From contig NZ_JPMI01000080.1 of assembly GCF_000733295.1 (NCBI RefSeq), positions 5 through 64,004 on the forward strand: 64,000 nt of DNA, in the 5' to 3' direction. The notes beneath the pieces were generated by a model. The model did no database searches and had not been told where the DNA came from. It worked only from the letters and a program-made list of their open reading frames with translations. Source of the stretch: Archangium violaceum Cb vi76 (GTDB lineage Bacteria; Myxococcota; Myxococcia; Myxococcales; Myxococcaceae). Within the stretch, counting starts at the first letter, position 1; each line of letters starts with the position of its first letter. Positions 1 to 8,833 of the stretch are shown piece after piece. A program made the position numbers and the translations under genes.

Positions 1-65
1 GTGCCTGTCCCTGTTCTTCAACCCGTGAACCGGACTGGGGGCACGGGTTCCAACCCAAGTCCACC

Positions 66-107
66 CGATACCCTCACCCCGTCCCTCTCCCGGCGGGAGA
101 GGGGATA
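66..107. repeat. Dispersed GC-rich repeat with hairpin (copy 1)
   Basis: A 42-bp element recurs in inverted orientation at 39092-39133. It contains a perfect 9-bp stem (CCCTCTCCC at 83-91, GGGAGAGGG at 95-103) with a 3-base loop. It lies just beyond the 3' end of the ether-lipid operon that ends at 152, so it may help end that transcript, but no T-run follows the stem. The rest of 1-151 shows no gene. Confidence 0.6.
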
Positions 108-151
108 TTGGGGGGTAGAGGGGCGCGATTTGATTCGCTTGGGAGTCCCGC

Positions 152-1180
152 TCAGGTCCCCTCGCGCAGCTCCTCGAGCCGGCCCTTGCTGCCGGGCAGG
201 TGCCCCGGCGCCATCCGCGTGTACAGGTACTGCACCGTGTCGTGCAGCGCCTCGTGGACGTCCCGGGCCTTGAAGCCCAGCTCGCGCTCGGCCTTCGAGG
301 CATCCAGCCAGAACCAGTGCTCGCCGATATCCACTTCCTGCGGATCCAACGTGGGCTTCATCCCACGCCACTTCGCCACCCGCTCCAGCACCCTGGCCCC
401 GAGCACGTTCACCTTCGCGGGCAGCCGCAGCCGGGGCGCCGTCACCCCCGACAGGCGCTCCAGGCGCTCGAAGAAGTCCGGCATGGACATATTCACGCCC
501 ATCAGGTGGCGCCCGTACACCTCACCCCGCGTCAGCGCGTTCGCGAAGGCCTCGGCCGCGTCGCGCACGTCCACGAAGGACATGCCCCCGCCAGGCATGG
601 CCGGAATCTCGCCCTGCAGGAACTTCATCACCGTCCATGTGGACGACAGCCGGTCATCCCCGGGGCCCATCAGCAGGCTCGGGTTGAGCACCACCAGGGG
701 AATGGCGTGCTGGCGGCAGTACTCCAGCGCGAGCTTCTCCTCGTAGATCTTCGACAGGTAGTACGGCCAGCGTCCCACCACCTCGATGGGGTAGCCGTCG
801 TCCTCCGTGCCGACCCGCTCCTCCTTGGACACGGCGATGGTGCCCGAGGTGGAGGCGAGGATGACGCGCTGGACGCCGGCCTCGCGCACGTCGCGCAGCA
901 ACTCGCGCGTGGCGTCCACGTGCAGCTCGTACATCCGCCGCGAGTCCTTGTCCTGGAACGAAACGAGCCCCGCCAGGTGGTAGACGGCCTGCACGCCCTC
1001 GAGCGCGCGCCGCACCGCCTCGCGGTTCTTCAGGTCTCCTGGGACGTACTCCGCCTTGTCGAAGCCCGGGCCCGCCGGCTTGGAGCGGCCGATGATGCGC
1101 ACCTCATGGCCCGCGGCGACCAACCGCGGCACCAGGTGCGCGCCCAGGAAACCGGTGCCTCCGGTGACGAGCAGCTTCAC
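152..1180 (-). CDS. NAD-dependent epimerase/dehydratase (extended SDR), last gene of ether-lipid operon
   Basis: This 342-residue protein is an extended short-chain dehydrogenase/reductase. A Rossmann motif, GGTGFLGAHL, sits at residues 7-16, and the catalytic tyrosine-lysine pair appears as YYLSK near residue 140. The family reduces or epimerises sugar, sterol or lipid-linked hydroxyl and keto groups. Its ATG overlaps the TGA of the preceding megasynthase gene (ATGA), so the two are probably translationally coupled and act in one pathway. By analogy with the Myxococcus elb operon it may be the reductase partner of ElbD. Substrate specificity cannot be read from the sequence. Confidence 0.85.
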   Translation of the reverse strand: MKLLVTGGTGFLGAHLVPRLVAAGHEVRIIGRSKPAGPGFDKAEYVPGDLKNREAVRRALEGVQAVYHLAGLVSFQDKDSRRMYELHVDATRELLRDVREAGVQRVILASTSGTIAVSKEERVGTEDDGYPIEVVGRWPYYLSKIYEEKLALEYCRQHAIPLVVLNPSLLMGPGDDRLSSTWTVMKFLQGEIPAMPGGGMSFVDVRDAAEAFANALTRGEVYGRHLMGVNMSMPDFFERLERLSGVTAPRLRLPAKVNVLGARVLERVAKWRGMKPTLDPQEVDIGEHWFWLDASKAERELGFKARDVHEALHDTVQYLYTRMAPGHLPGSKGRLEELREGT

Positions 1181-4100
1181 GACTCACTCCCTCCCGAGGA
1201 CAGCGCGCGGCGCTGATCCTCGACCGTCGCCGATTCATCGAAGCTCAGCGCGCGGCCGGCGGCCAGCGCCTGGATGGAGTCCTCCGCCAGCCGGGTGGCG
1301 TAGCGGTAGCTCTCCGAGCGCGCCATGCCCTGTGTCTTGGCGCGCAGCATCTCGTACGTGAGCGCGGGGCCGATGTGGGCCTCCAGCTCGCGGGACTTGG
1401 GCAGCATGCGGCCCTTGGGCAGCGCCTCGAAGGCGCCCTTCAGGTAGATGGGCAGCACGTCCACCCCGTAGGTGAGCGCCAGGTAGCCCAGGGTGGGCTT
1501 GAACTCGAGCAGCTCGCCCGTCACCGAGCGCGTGCCCTCGGGGAAGATGAGCAGGTTGAAGCCCTGGCGGAGCGCACTGCCGGCCAGCCGCAGCGACTCG
1601 CGCAGCGAGCCGTGCCGGTCCATGGGGATGAGGTCCGTGAAGTTCTCGAAGTACGCGCGCTTGAGCGGCGTATCGAAGAAGTAGTCCCGGGCCGCGAGCG
1701 TGGTGAGCCGCTGTCCCTGGTCGCCGAGCACCACCTTCACGAGGCCCATGTCCAGGTGGCTCGTGTGGTTGGCGATGACGAGGAAGTTGCGGTTCATCGG
1801 GATGAAGGGCTTGCCCGTCACCTTCACGTCGAAGAGGCCGCCGAAGATGGCCTGCTGGCCCAGCCGCACCAGCTGCCGGCCCACCGTGACGATGGGCTCG
1901 GGCACGGGAATCTCCACCTCCTCGGCCTTCTCTGTCTCTCGGGAGATGTCCTTGGCGCGCGTCTCCACGGCGGGGCGGCGGCCGCTGGCCACCACCAGCT
2001 TGCGCAGGTCATCCACCGTCTGCACGTGCGTCAGATCATTCACCGCGGGCAGCGGGACGCCGGCCTGCTCCAGGGCCACGGACAGCTCGGTGAGCATCAG
2101 CGAGTCCAGGCCCAGGTCCACGGACAGGCGCGACTCGGGGCGGATGTCGGCGAGGGGCTTGTTCACCACCTCGGCGATGAGCGGGTAGAGCCAGTCGGCG
2201 ACGCCACCGGTGCTCTGCACCTTCTCGCGGGCCTTCTCGCCCGAGGAGGCCAGCTTCTCCAGGCGCTTGAGCTCCTCCACCACCACCTTGCGCTTCACCT
2301 TGCGCGACGAGGTGCGCGGCAGCTCGCCATCCCAGAAGCGCAGCACCTTCACGCGGCGGTAGAAGGGCATCTCCTGGCCCGTCTTGCGGAAGTGCTCCTC
2401 CAGCTCGCGGCGCACCTCCTCGCGCGGCCGCTCCTTGTAGTCCGGCACGCACAGGCAGGCCACCTTCTCCCCGCCGGCCTCGTCCGGCAGGCCGACGATG
2501 GACAGCTCCTTGATGTGCGAGTGGGGGCCGTAGACCTCCTCGAGCTCGTCCGGGTACACGTTCTTCCCGTTGGCGTCGATGATGACGTCCTTCTTGCGGC
2601 CCACCAGGTACAGGCGGCCCTCGGCGTCCAGACGGCCCAGGTCTCCCGTGTACAGCCAGCCCTCCTTGAGGACGGCGTCGGTGGACTCCTTGTCGCCGAA
2701 GTAGCCGGCCATGACGTTGGGGCCGCGGGCGAGCACCTCGCCGATGCCCTCGTTGTCCGGCTCGAGAATCTTCAGCTCGACGCCCGGCAGCGCCTTGCCC
2801 ACCGTGCCCGGCATGCGCTTGTTGACGTTCGTCTCGGACACCGTGAGCACCGGGGAGGCCTCGGTGAGGCCGTAGCCCTCGATGATGTTGAAGCCGAGCT
2901 GGTGGAAGGCCTTGTGCACGTCATCCGGCAGCGCCGAGCCGCCGGACACCAGGAACTTGATCTTCCCGCCGAACTTGCGGTGCACCGGCCAGAAGAGCAG
3001 CTTGCCCACGTTGAGGCTGCTGCGGTTGCGCAGCTCGCCATGCGCGGACATGAGCGTCTTGATGGCCTGCTCCACCATGGGCGGACGGCTGGCCATCTCC
3101 TGCGTCACCTTGCGGTGCAGCAATTGCCAGAGCGCGGGCACGCCGATCATCGCCGTCACGCGGCCCGACTCGAACACCTCGCCCAGCCGGTCCGAGGTGA
3201 GCTCGTCGATGTACGTAATCTCGGTGCCACGCGAGAAGGGCGTGAGGAAGCCGGCGGAGAACTCGAAGGTGTGGTGTAGCGGGAGCACGGAGAGGACGGA
3301 GTCCCCCACGCCCACGTTGAAGGCGCCCGCCAGCTTCGCGATGAGGGAGGCGAAGTTGCGGTGGGTGAGCATCACGCCCTTGGGAGTGCCCGTGGTGCCC
3401 GAGGTGAAGATGAGGCTGGCCACGTCGTCCGCGGCGGCCGTGCGGCGCACCGGCCCGATGTTGTCCGGGTACGCGGGGTCTCCACTCATCGCCTCGGCCA
3501 TGCTGGCCACGCGCGTGGACAGGCCCGCGCCGGTGAGCGCCGCCTCCAGGCCCGGGAGGTCCTTCGCCGTCTCCTCGGTGAGCAGCAGCACCTTCGCCTC
3601 GGCGCGGCGGGCGATGTTGACGATCTCCGTCTCGGTGAGGCTCGGATCCACGGGGACGGCGGCGCCGCCCGCGCGGAGAATCCCGAAGTAGGAGACGGGC
3701 CACTCGGGCCGGTTCTCGCCCAGCAGCATCACCCGATCGCCGCGCTTGACGCCTTCCTTCAGCAGGAAGCTGCCCACGCGGTTGGCGTAGCGGTTCACCT
3801 CGCCGTAGGTGAGGCGCTCCTCCTTCTCGTCCACCGCGTAGCGGAAGGCCACCCGGTGGCGCCAGGCGTTGACGCTGGCCTCGAGCATCTCCAGCAGGTC
3901 GCGGCTGGCGGGGATGACGGTGCGCTTCTTCGTCTCCTCCTCGAGGCCGGGGAACACCCACTTTTCCAGGCCGGGCAGGTGGGTGTCGAGGAAGTAGACG
4001 CGCCAGTCGATGGCCTCCGGAGCCCACGGGATGCGGACCCGGTCATGGTGGGCCATGCGCGCGTACACCGAGCGGGTGTTGTCGCAGCGGAAGACGTAGC

Positions 4101-5580
4101 GGTTGTCGTAGAGGAAGGGGAGGAAGAGCTCGATGAGGCCCGCCAGGCTCAGGGCCTGGTTCTCCACCTCGTCCAGCGTCTCCTTGGCCTTCTCCAGCGC
4201 GGCCTGCACGCGGGGCGCGCCCCAGCCCGGCTTCACCTCGTCGATGACCTGCCGCAGGAAGCGCGCGCCCTTGACGAACATGGGGGCGCTGAGGTTCTCG
4301 AACACCGCGCGGCTCACCGGCACGGGCTCGATGCGCGAGCGCACCTCGTTCATCAACGAGTTGCCCGTGTCGCGGTTGCGGTAGTAGCGGCGGCGGTACA
4401 GGCCCACCAGCTCGATGGAGCGGCTGGCGTAGAACGGGTTGATGTCACCCGAGGCCAGGTTGTAGACGCGCCGCTCCTCCACCTGCATGCAGTGGGCGGT
4501 GATGCCGATGGTGGCGCCGGCCACGTGGTCCACCGGGATGATGTCCAGGATGGCCTTGTCCCCGGCGGGGATGTTGCGGTGGCCCTTGATGCCGGCGAAG
4601 GCCAGCGGCGCCGAGGTGGTGAAGCCCTCGTTCCATCCAGGGAAGGGGAAGTGCTGGGCGGACTCGACGATGGAGGGCCGGACGATGGCGTAGCGCAGGC
4701 CCGGCGTGCTCGCCATCACCTGCTCGCCCAGGCTCTTGGTGTACGTGTACGTGTTGGGCCAGCCCCAGTGCTGCGCGCGCTCCATGCCGGCGCGCACCAG
4801 CTCGCCGGTGAGCCACAGCTTGCGCTCGCGGCCCATGGCCAGCCGCAGCGTCTTCTCGTCCGTGGCGTCGCGGCCCTCCTGCTCCAGCCGGTCCAACGCC
4901 TTCTTGCGGAAGATGGACGCCAGCGCCTTGTCATCCGCCTGCTCGCGCAGCCGGGCGACGATCTTCTCCGCGTCCGCCAGCTCCTGCTCCAGGCTGAAGT
5001 CGCGCCCGTCCATGTCCTCGCGGCGCGGGAAGTAGCCCACCACCTCCTCGTCCTCGAAGACGAGGCCGCTGCGGTTGCCCGCCACGAAGGCCGTGGACAT
5101 GTGGATGAGGGGCACGCTCCACTTGAGCGCCAGCTCCACGGTGTACTTCACGCCGTGGGTGTTGACGTTGAGGCCCACTTCCAGCGACGGGTTGAAGGAC
5201 ACCAGGCCCGCGCAGTTGACGATGGCGTGCACCTTGCCGGTGAGCGCCTCCGCCTGCTCCGGGGTGAGGCCCATGAGCGGGTCCGTGATGTCGCCATCGA
5301 GCACCTCCACCTTGCGGCGGATGAACTCGATCGCGCCCTCTTCGCCATAGGTGTCGCGCAGCGGCTGGAAGGGCTCGCTGGTGGCCACCTTGTCGTAGAA
5401 GCGCCGCTCGGCGGACGGGGCACTGCCCTTGCGCACCAGCACATAGAGCTTGTCCAGCGTCTCGCCGTAGCGCGACAGGAGCATGGACAGGGTGACCTTG
5501 CCCACGAAGCCGGTGGAGCCCGCGAACAGCAGGCGCTTGCCGGTGAAGACCTCGGTGACGTTCAGCTCGGAGACACTCAT
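1177..5580 (-). CDS. elbD: ElbD-like multidomain megasynthase: fatty acyl reductase / AMP-ligase / ACP / PlsC acyltransferase
   Basis: This 1467-residue protein joins four enzyme parts. An N-terminal NAD(P)-dependent fatty acyl reductase domain covers about 1-530, with the GSTGFVGK motif near 20 and a YTYTK tyrosine-lysine pair near 278. An AMP-forming acyl ligase covers about 560-1100: its phosphate-binding SGTTGTPKG lies near 727, followed by GYGLTEASP and the YTGDLG motif. An acyl carrier domain has the phosphopantetheine serine in LGLDSLM near 1158. A C-terminal PlsC/LPLAT acyltransferase shows NHTSHLD near 1272 and FPEGTRS near 1347. This order matches Myxococcus xanthus ElbD, which is needed for ether lipid (plasmalogen-type) formation. 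The inferred role is activation, carriage, reduction and transfer of a fatty chain. It ends in an ATGA overlap with the epimerase gene. Confidence 0.85.
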   Translation of the reverse strand: MSVSELNVTEVFTGKRLLFAGSTGFVGKVTLSMLLSRYGETLDKLYVLVRKGSAPSAERRFYDKVATSEPFQPLRDTYGEEGAIEFIRRKVEVLDGDITDPLMGLTPEQAEALTGKVHAIVNCAGLVSFNPSLEVGLNVNTHGVKYTVELALKWSVPLIHMSTAFVAGNRSGLVFEDEEVVGYFPRREDMDGRDFSLEQELADAEKIVARLREQADDKALASIFRKKALDRLEQEGRDATDEKTLRLAMGRERKLWLTGELVRAGMERAQHWGWPNTYTYTKSLGEQVMASTPGLRYAIVRPSIVESAQHFPFPGWNEGFTTSAPLAFAGIKGHRNIPAGDKAILDIIPVDHVAGATIGITAHCMQVEERRVYNLASGDINPFYASRSIELVGLYRRRYYRNRDTGNSLMNEVRSRIEPVPVSRAVFENLSAPMFVKGARFLRQVIDEVKPGWGAPRVQAALEKAKETLDEVENQALSLAGLIELFLPFLYDNRYVFRCDNTRSVYARMAHHDRVRIPWAPEAIDWRVYFLDTHLPGLEKWVFPGLEEETKKRTVIPASRDLLEMLEASVNAWRHRVAFRYAVDEKEERLTYGEVNRYANRVGSFLLKEGVKRGDRVMLLGENRPEWPVSYFGILRAGGAAVPVDPSLTETEIVNIARRAEAKVLLLTEETAKDLPGLEAALTGAGLSTRVASMAEAMSGDPAYPDNIGPVRRTAAADDVASLIFTSGTTGTPKGVMLTHRNFASLIAKLAGAFNVGVGDSVLSVLPLHHTFEFSAGFLTPFSRGTEITYIDELTSDRLGEVFESGRVTAMIGVPALWQLLHRKVTQEMASRPPMVEQAIKTLMSAHGELRNRSSLNVGKLLFWPVHRKFGGKIKFLVSGGSALPDDVHKAFHQLGFNIIEGYGLTEASPVLTVSETNVNKRMPGTVGKALPGVELKILEPDNEGIGEVLARGPNVMAGYFGDKESTDAVLKEGWLYTGDLGRLDAEGRLYLVGRKKDVIIDANGKNVYPDELEEVYGPHSHIKELSIVGLPDEAGGEKVACLCVPDYKERPREEVRRELEEHFRKTGQEMPFYRRVKVLRFWDGELPRTSSRKVKRKVVVEELKRLEKLASSGEKAREKVQSTGGVADWLYPLIAEVVNKPLADIRPESRLSVDLGLDSLMLTELSVALEQAGVPLPAVNDLTHVQTVDDLRKLVVASGRRPAVETRAKDISRETEKAEEVEIPVPEPIVTVGRQLVRLGQQAIFGGLFDVKVTGKPFIPMNRNFLVIANHTSHLDMGLVKVVLGDQGQRLTTLAARDYFFDTPLKRAYFENFTDLIPMDRHGSLRESLRLAGSALRQGFNLLIFPEGTRSVTGELLEFKPTLGYLALTYGVDVLPIYLKGAFEALPKGRMLPKSRELEAHIGPALTYEMLRAKTQGMARSESYRYATRLAEDSIQALAAGRALSFDESATVEDQRRALSSGGSES

Positions 5581-5598
5581 CGTGGGGAGCCCAGGGGG

Positions 5599-7212
5599 TT
5601 ACTTCACGTCGACCATGACGGTGGGAGCGATGCGCAGCAGGCTGATGCTGGCCGAGCGGCCCATGAAGCCGCGCGCCTCTTCGATGGCCTCGGTGAGGGT
5701 GTCGGTGCGGTCCCAGCCGAGCAGCGCCGGGACGTGGTTGTTCTCCCCGCCCGCGACGATGACCTTGCCCGCGTGCTGGCGGCCGTTCTCGCCCCAGTAC
5801 CACATGTAGAGCGGGTGCACGCCGTGGTAGGCGTTGCCCTTGCGGTACAGGTGCACGTAGCTGGGGTTCTCCGCGAACTCGCGCTCGTACTTCTGCTCGA
5901 TCTGCACGGCATCCCGTGTCTCGGGCAGCACGCGGTTGAAGAACTCGATGTAGCTGGGGTGCTGGACGGGATCGAACTCGTCGAAGGCCGGGTGGGTGAG
6001 GATGATGACGCCGCCCTTCTTCACCAGCGGCACACCGCGGTTGAGGTTGAAGAAGTAGCCCAGCCCCATCACCTGCACCAGCAGCGGGTTGAGGATGGAG
6101 TTGACGCTGTAGGGCGAGATGAACGGGATGGGGAAGATGACGATGTCGCTCTGCCCCTGCACCGGCACCACGTACTGCTGCCAGCTCTTCTCCAGCGTCT
6201 TGGCGTGGGTGGGCTCGGTGGCTCCGGCGAACACGCCCGTCACGTCATAGGGCGCGGGGATGGAGTTGAGCACCGTGCGCGCCGCCGCCCGCGGCAGCTT
6301 GGAGAGCGCGTACCGCATGGCCTGGAACTTCAGCCGGTCTCCCTCGGTGTAGTCCTCCTCCTTCTTGTGGAGGAAGTCCACGCCGGGGCCGAACATGCGG
6401 TTGTTCAGCGACGTCTCGATGTGGAACACCTTGAGGTGCTTGTCGATGGCCCGGCCGATGCGCTCGTTGCGCCGGTACAGCTCGCTGTGCCCCGGCTCCA
6501 TGTAGCTCTTGGACTCGCGGATCGTCTTCGGGTTGTGGTGCGCCCGGAGGCTGGCGTAGTTGGCCACGCCGGTGCCCATGGACTTGTGCCCGCCGTTCAT
6601 GGGCACGAAGTTCACGTTCACGTAGACGATGAGATCGCTCTCGGCCACGCGCCGGTTGACGGCCACCACGTGCGAGCCGCACGGCGTGCGCTCCAGCTCC
6701 ACGATGCCGTCGGGGTCCTCGGCGTCATGGTTGTAGTAGCGGTCCGGGTAGAAGGCGTCGTGGATCTTCTGTCCCACCATGCGCCGCATCTCGCCCTCGG
6801 TCATGCGGCGGTGCAGGGCGTTGGCGATGATGAGGTGCACGTCATCCACGCCCGAGTCGGCGCACAGCTCCAGCACCACCTCGAGGATGGACTGGCGCAC
6901 GTCCGGCGTCGCCATGGGAGGCAGCGGCACGGAGATGTCGTCGATGACGCAGGTGAGCTTCATCCCCGGGCGGAGCAGGGCGTGCAGCGGCTCCATGCCC
7001 TCGGGGTGGTTGATGGCCCAGCGGATGGCGGCCTTCACGTTGGGCACGCCAGCCAGGGGCGGCCGGGGGAAGATGACCCGGGTGCCCACGGGCAGGTCCT
7101 CGAGGAGGAAGTTCTCCCCGTAGAAGAGCGCCCGCGGGGGGCTGCCCTTCTCGGTGATGACCACCTGGCTTTCCTCGTCGTAGAGCTTCTGGAGCGTCTT
7201 GAGCGGGCGCAT
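5599..7212 (-). CDS. LarA-like (lactate racemase N-terminal, DUF2088-type) protein in ether-lipid operon
   Basis: The product has 537 residues and resembles the nickel-dependent lactate racemase N-terminal domain (LarA_N/DUF2088), with the typical VIDDISVPLPP stretch and HLIIANALHRRMTEGE nearby. LarA-type proteins racemise or epimerise hydroxyacids using a nickel-pincer cofactor, but many homologues are uncharacterised. The ATG at 7212 is chosen because a more upstream start would overlap the end of the HAD gene (stop at 7230). The gene is 17 bases downstream of that gene and 18 bases upstream of elbD, so it is operonic. Its role in lipid synthesis is unknown; stereochemical handling of a glycerol-like or hydroxyacid precursor is a guess. 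Confidence 0.8.
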   Translation of the reverse strand: MRPLKTLQKLYDEESQVVITEKGSPPRALFYGENFLLEDLPVGTRVIFPRPPLAGVPNVKAAIRWAINHPEGMEPLHALLRPGMKLTCVIDDISVPLPPMATPDVRQSILEVVLELCADSGVDDVHLIIANALHRRMTEGEMRRMVGQKIHDAFYPDRYYNHDAEDPDGIVELERTPCGSHVVAVNRRVAESDLIVYVNVNFVPMNGGHKSMGTGVANYASLRAHHNPKTIRESKSYMEPGHSELYRRNERIGRAIDKHLKVFHIETSLNNRMFGPGVDFLHKKEEDYTEGDRLKFQAMRYALSKLPRAAARTVLNSIPAPYDVTGVFAGATEPTHAKTLEKSWQQYVVPVQGQSDIVIFPIPFISPYSVNSILNPLLVQVMGLGYFFNLNRGVPLVKKGGVIILTHPAFDEFDPVQHPSYIEFFNRVLPETRDAVQIEQKYEREFAENPSYVHLYRKGNAYHGVHPLYMWYWGENGRQHAGKVIVAGGENNHVPALLGWDRTDTLTEAIEEARGFMGRSASISLLRIAPTVMVDVK

Positions 7213-7229
7213 GTCGTGACGGACTTTCG

Positions 7230-7901
7230 TTACTTGAGGTCGAGGATGGGCCAGTTGTAGGCCCGGGCGATGGAACGCAGCCGCATGTCCGGATTGACGG
7301 CCGTGGGGCGGCCCACCACGGACAGCATGGCGTAGTCGGAAGCACTGTCGGAGTAGCCGTGGCACTGGTCCAGCGCCAGGCCCTCCCGGACACAGTAGGA
7401 GCGGATGGCGTTGGCCTTGTTCGCTCCCTCGATGATGGGAGGAATGACCTTGCCGGTGGCCTTGCCGCCCACGAACTGCATCTTGTTGGCGATCATGTCG
7501 TCGGCGCCGAGGTAGCGGGCCAGCGGGCGCATGCTGAAGTCCAGCGCTCCGGTGACGAGCACGATGCGGCAGCCGACGCGGCGCGCCTGGTCGATGAGGT
7601 CGCGCGTCTGCTCGTAGATGGCCGGCTTGAGGACGTCCTCGAACATGTCCTCGGCCACGGAGATGAGGCGGTCCTCGGACAGGCCGGCGTAGTAGCGGTA
7701 GAAGAACTCGTTGAACGTCTTCCGGTCCAACGCATCCATGGCCGCGAAGAGGGGCACGCTGGCGGCGGTGGCCAGGGTCCTCCCAGCGATGCCCAGGAGG
7801 GAGCCCCGGTTCATGGCGTAGTAGGCGTAGACGTGGACGACGTTGGTCTTAATCAGCGTCCCGTCGACATCGTAGAAGGCGGCTTTCGCGGGCATGGGCA
7901 A
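7230..7901 (-). CDS. HAD-IB family phosphatase (SerB-like), first gene of ether-lipid operon
   Basis: The 223-residue product is a haloacid-dehalogenase-type phosphatase of the SerB/IB subfamily. Motif I DVDGTL holds the nucleophilic aspartate near residue 11, VTGALD near 116 fits motif II, and GYSDSASDYAML near 183 fits the metal-binding motif IV. The family hydrolyses small phosphate monoesters, or acts with an acyltransferase in phospholipid synthesis. As first gene of a tight four-gene unit it may dephosphorylate a lipid or glycerol phosphate intermediate. The start is ATG at 7901; an ATG two codons in (7895) is an equal alternative. Confidence 0.85.
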   Translation of the reverse strand: MPMPAKAAFYDVDGTLIKTNVVHVYAYYAMNRGSLLGIAGRTLATAASVPLFAAMDALDRKTFNEFFYRYYAGLSEDRLISVAEDMFEDVLKPAIYEQTRDLIDQARRVGCRIVLVTGALDFSMRPLARYLGADDMIANKMQFVGGKATGKVIPPIIEGANKANAIRSYCVREGLALDQCHGYSDSASDYAMLSVVGRPTAVNPDMRLRSIARAYNWPILDLK

Positions 7902-8209
7902 GGCGGGCTTCCTGACATCGGAGTCCGGCGTGTGTCAACCGCGCGATAACGCTCGGAATTCGCTGGAAGGAGCGAGGGGCTGGTGCGAAGGCCGCTATGC
8001 GGTGCGGGTGCGCAACCCGCGTGACATGCGGGCTTCTGAGAGGCATGAGCCCACGGAGCGCCCGCGCGTGCGGACGAAGGGCGAGCAGGCGCGTGTGGGT
8101 GAACTGGAGCCCATGCTCGCGGAAGGGCCCCGAGCGCCCATGGCGCCCACATCAGGACAGGTGCTCGCGCGGAGGAGATCCCGTGCTCGAGGCCTGGGTG
8201 CGTGGGTTG

Positions 8210-8227
8210 CTCGTAGTCGACTACGAG
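8210..8227. promoter_or_regulatory. 18-bp perfect palindrome, operator candidate (copy A)
   Basis: The sequence CTCGTAGTCGACTACGAG is its own reverse complement. Its core recurs at 8262-8285, with centres 55 bp apart and an AT-rich spacer between them. Two identical dyads flanking AT-rich DNA upstream of an operon look like binding sites for a dimeric regulator. A role as paired hairpins ending the immunity-gene transcript is the alternative. Confidence 0.4.
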
Positions 8228-8261
8228 TGAAGCATGTCTAATATGTAGGATTGATATTGTT

Positions 8262-8285
8262 TCACTCGTAGTCGACTACGAGTGA
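8262..8285. promoter_or_regulatory. 24-bp perfect palindrome, operator candidate (copy B)
   Basis: This is the longer copy of the palindrome at 8210-8227: the same 18-bp core (8265-8282) extended by three bases on each side (TCA...TGA). It begins 56 bases beyond the stop codon of the minus-strand immunity gene. A related palindrome stands upstream of the second toxin gene at 24364-24381. Confidence 0.4.
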
Positions 8286-8340
8286 GGGGGGAGGCATCCG
8301 ACCCATCAGCAGCCCGCCAGGAGGGGTCCGCGATGGAGGT

Positions 8341-8811
8341 TCAGACTTCCTCTTCGGGCAGGAGCGTCCGGAGGAACTCGTCATCGGGGCCGAGCGGGCG
8401 CCAGCCGGGTGGCGGCGGTGAGGCGCGGAGCGCTGCCCTGGCCTGACTGACACGCCCCTTGTGAGTTTCCGGGGTGAAGCTGGTCCACATGGCGAGCACC
8501 TGGGCAACCGTGAAGCGGGAGGAGTCGTCCAGCACGGCGGGCCAACCATCAGGGAGATGTTGAGACACGAGGCGCACGAGAACATCGCGCACGAAACGTG
8601 TGACCTGCTTGCGCCGTTCCGCTTCGGTCAGCAGCCCGCGCAACACCTGTACCCCGGCGACGTCGTCCTCACCCAGCTCGTCGGCGAGCGCATGCAATGA
8701 GACGGAGGGGCGAGCCTCGGCGAAGGCAGTGAGCGAGTCGAAACCTCGCTCGCGGACCCGCTCATACAGCCGGGCCATCCAGTTACCCTGCCAGGTACGT
8801 TCGTCGCTCAT
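8341..8811 (-). CDS. Candidate immunity protein 1b of toxin locus 1 (tandem paralogue)
   Basis: This 156-residue acidic soluble protein has no signal peptide. It is a close paralogue, by eye about 70% identical and of equal length, of the protein encoded immediately upstream at 8834-9304. Both begin MSD, share RLYERVRERGF and SLTAFAEARP near the start, and end in PPPPGWRPLGPDDE plus an acidic tail. The start ATG at 8811 aligns with the paralogue's start. I do not recognise the family. Its position after a lipoprotein toxin gene suggests an immunity protein, kept as a second copy either for dosage or to recognise a variant toxin. Confidence 0.7.
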   Translation of the reverse strand: MSDERTWQGNWMARLYERVRERGFDSLTAFAEARPSVSLHALADELGEDDVAGVQVLRGLLTEAERRKQVTRFVRDVLVRLVSQHLPDGWPAVLDDSSRFTVAQVLAMWTSFTPETHKGRVSQARAALRASPPPPGWRPLGPDDEFLRTLLPEEEV

Positions 8812-8833
8812 CGCCTTCTTCTGCGGGTGGAGT

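Larger units (their letters stand above)
7902..8340. other. Intergenic region between ether-lipid operon and toxin locus 1
   Basis: No convincing gene lies in these 439 bases. The region holds two perfect palindromes (8210-8227, 8262-8285) with a short AT-rich stretch between them. It should contain the promoter of the minus-strand operon starting at 7901 and the end of transcripts from the immunity gene whose stop is at 8341. Confidence 0.6.

Noticed and set aside
1177-5580. Nonribosomal peptide synthetase or carboxylic acid reductase
   Set aside because: An AMP-ligase and carrier domain are present, but there is no condensation domain. The reductase is N-terminal and fatty-acyl-reductase-like, and a PlsC acyltransferase ends the protein, which fits ElbD.
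3361-7260. Very long plus-strand frames opposite the ether-lipid genes, and similar antisense frames elsewhere
   Set aside because: They arise from high GC at third positions, are rich in His, Arg, Gly and Ala without domains, and lie opposite genes with clear motifs.
7894-8241. Plus-strand 115-residue frame in the intergenic region
   Set aside because: It overlaps the start of the HAD gene, is arginine-rich as chance GC-rich frames are, and has no recognisable motif or ribosome site.
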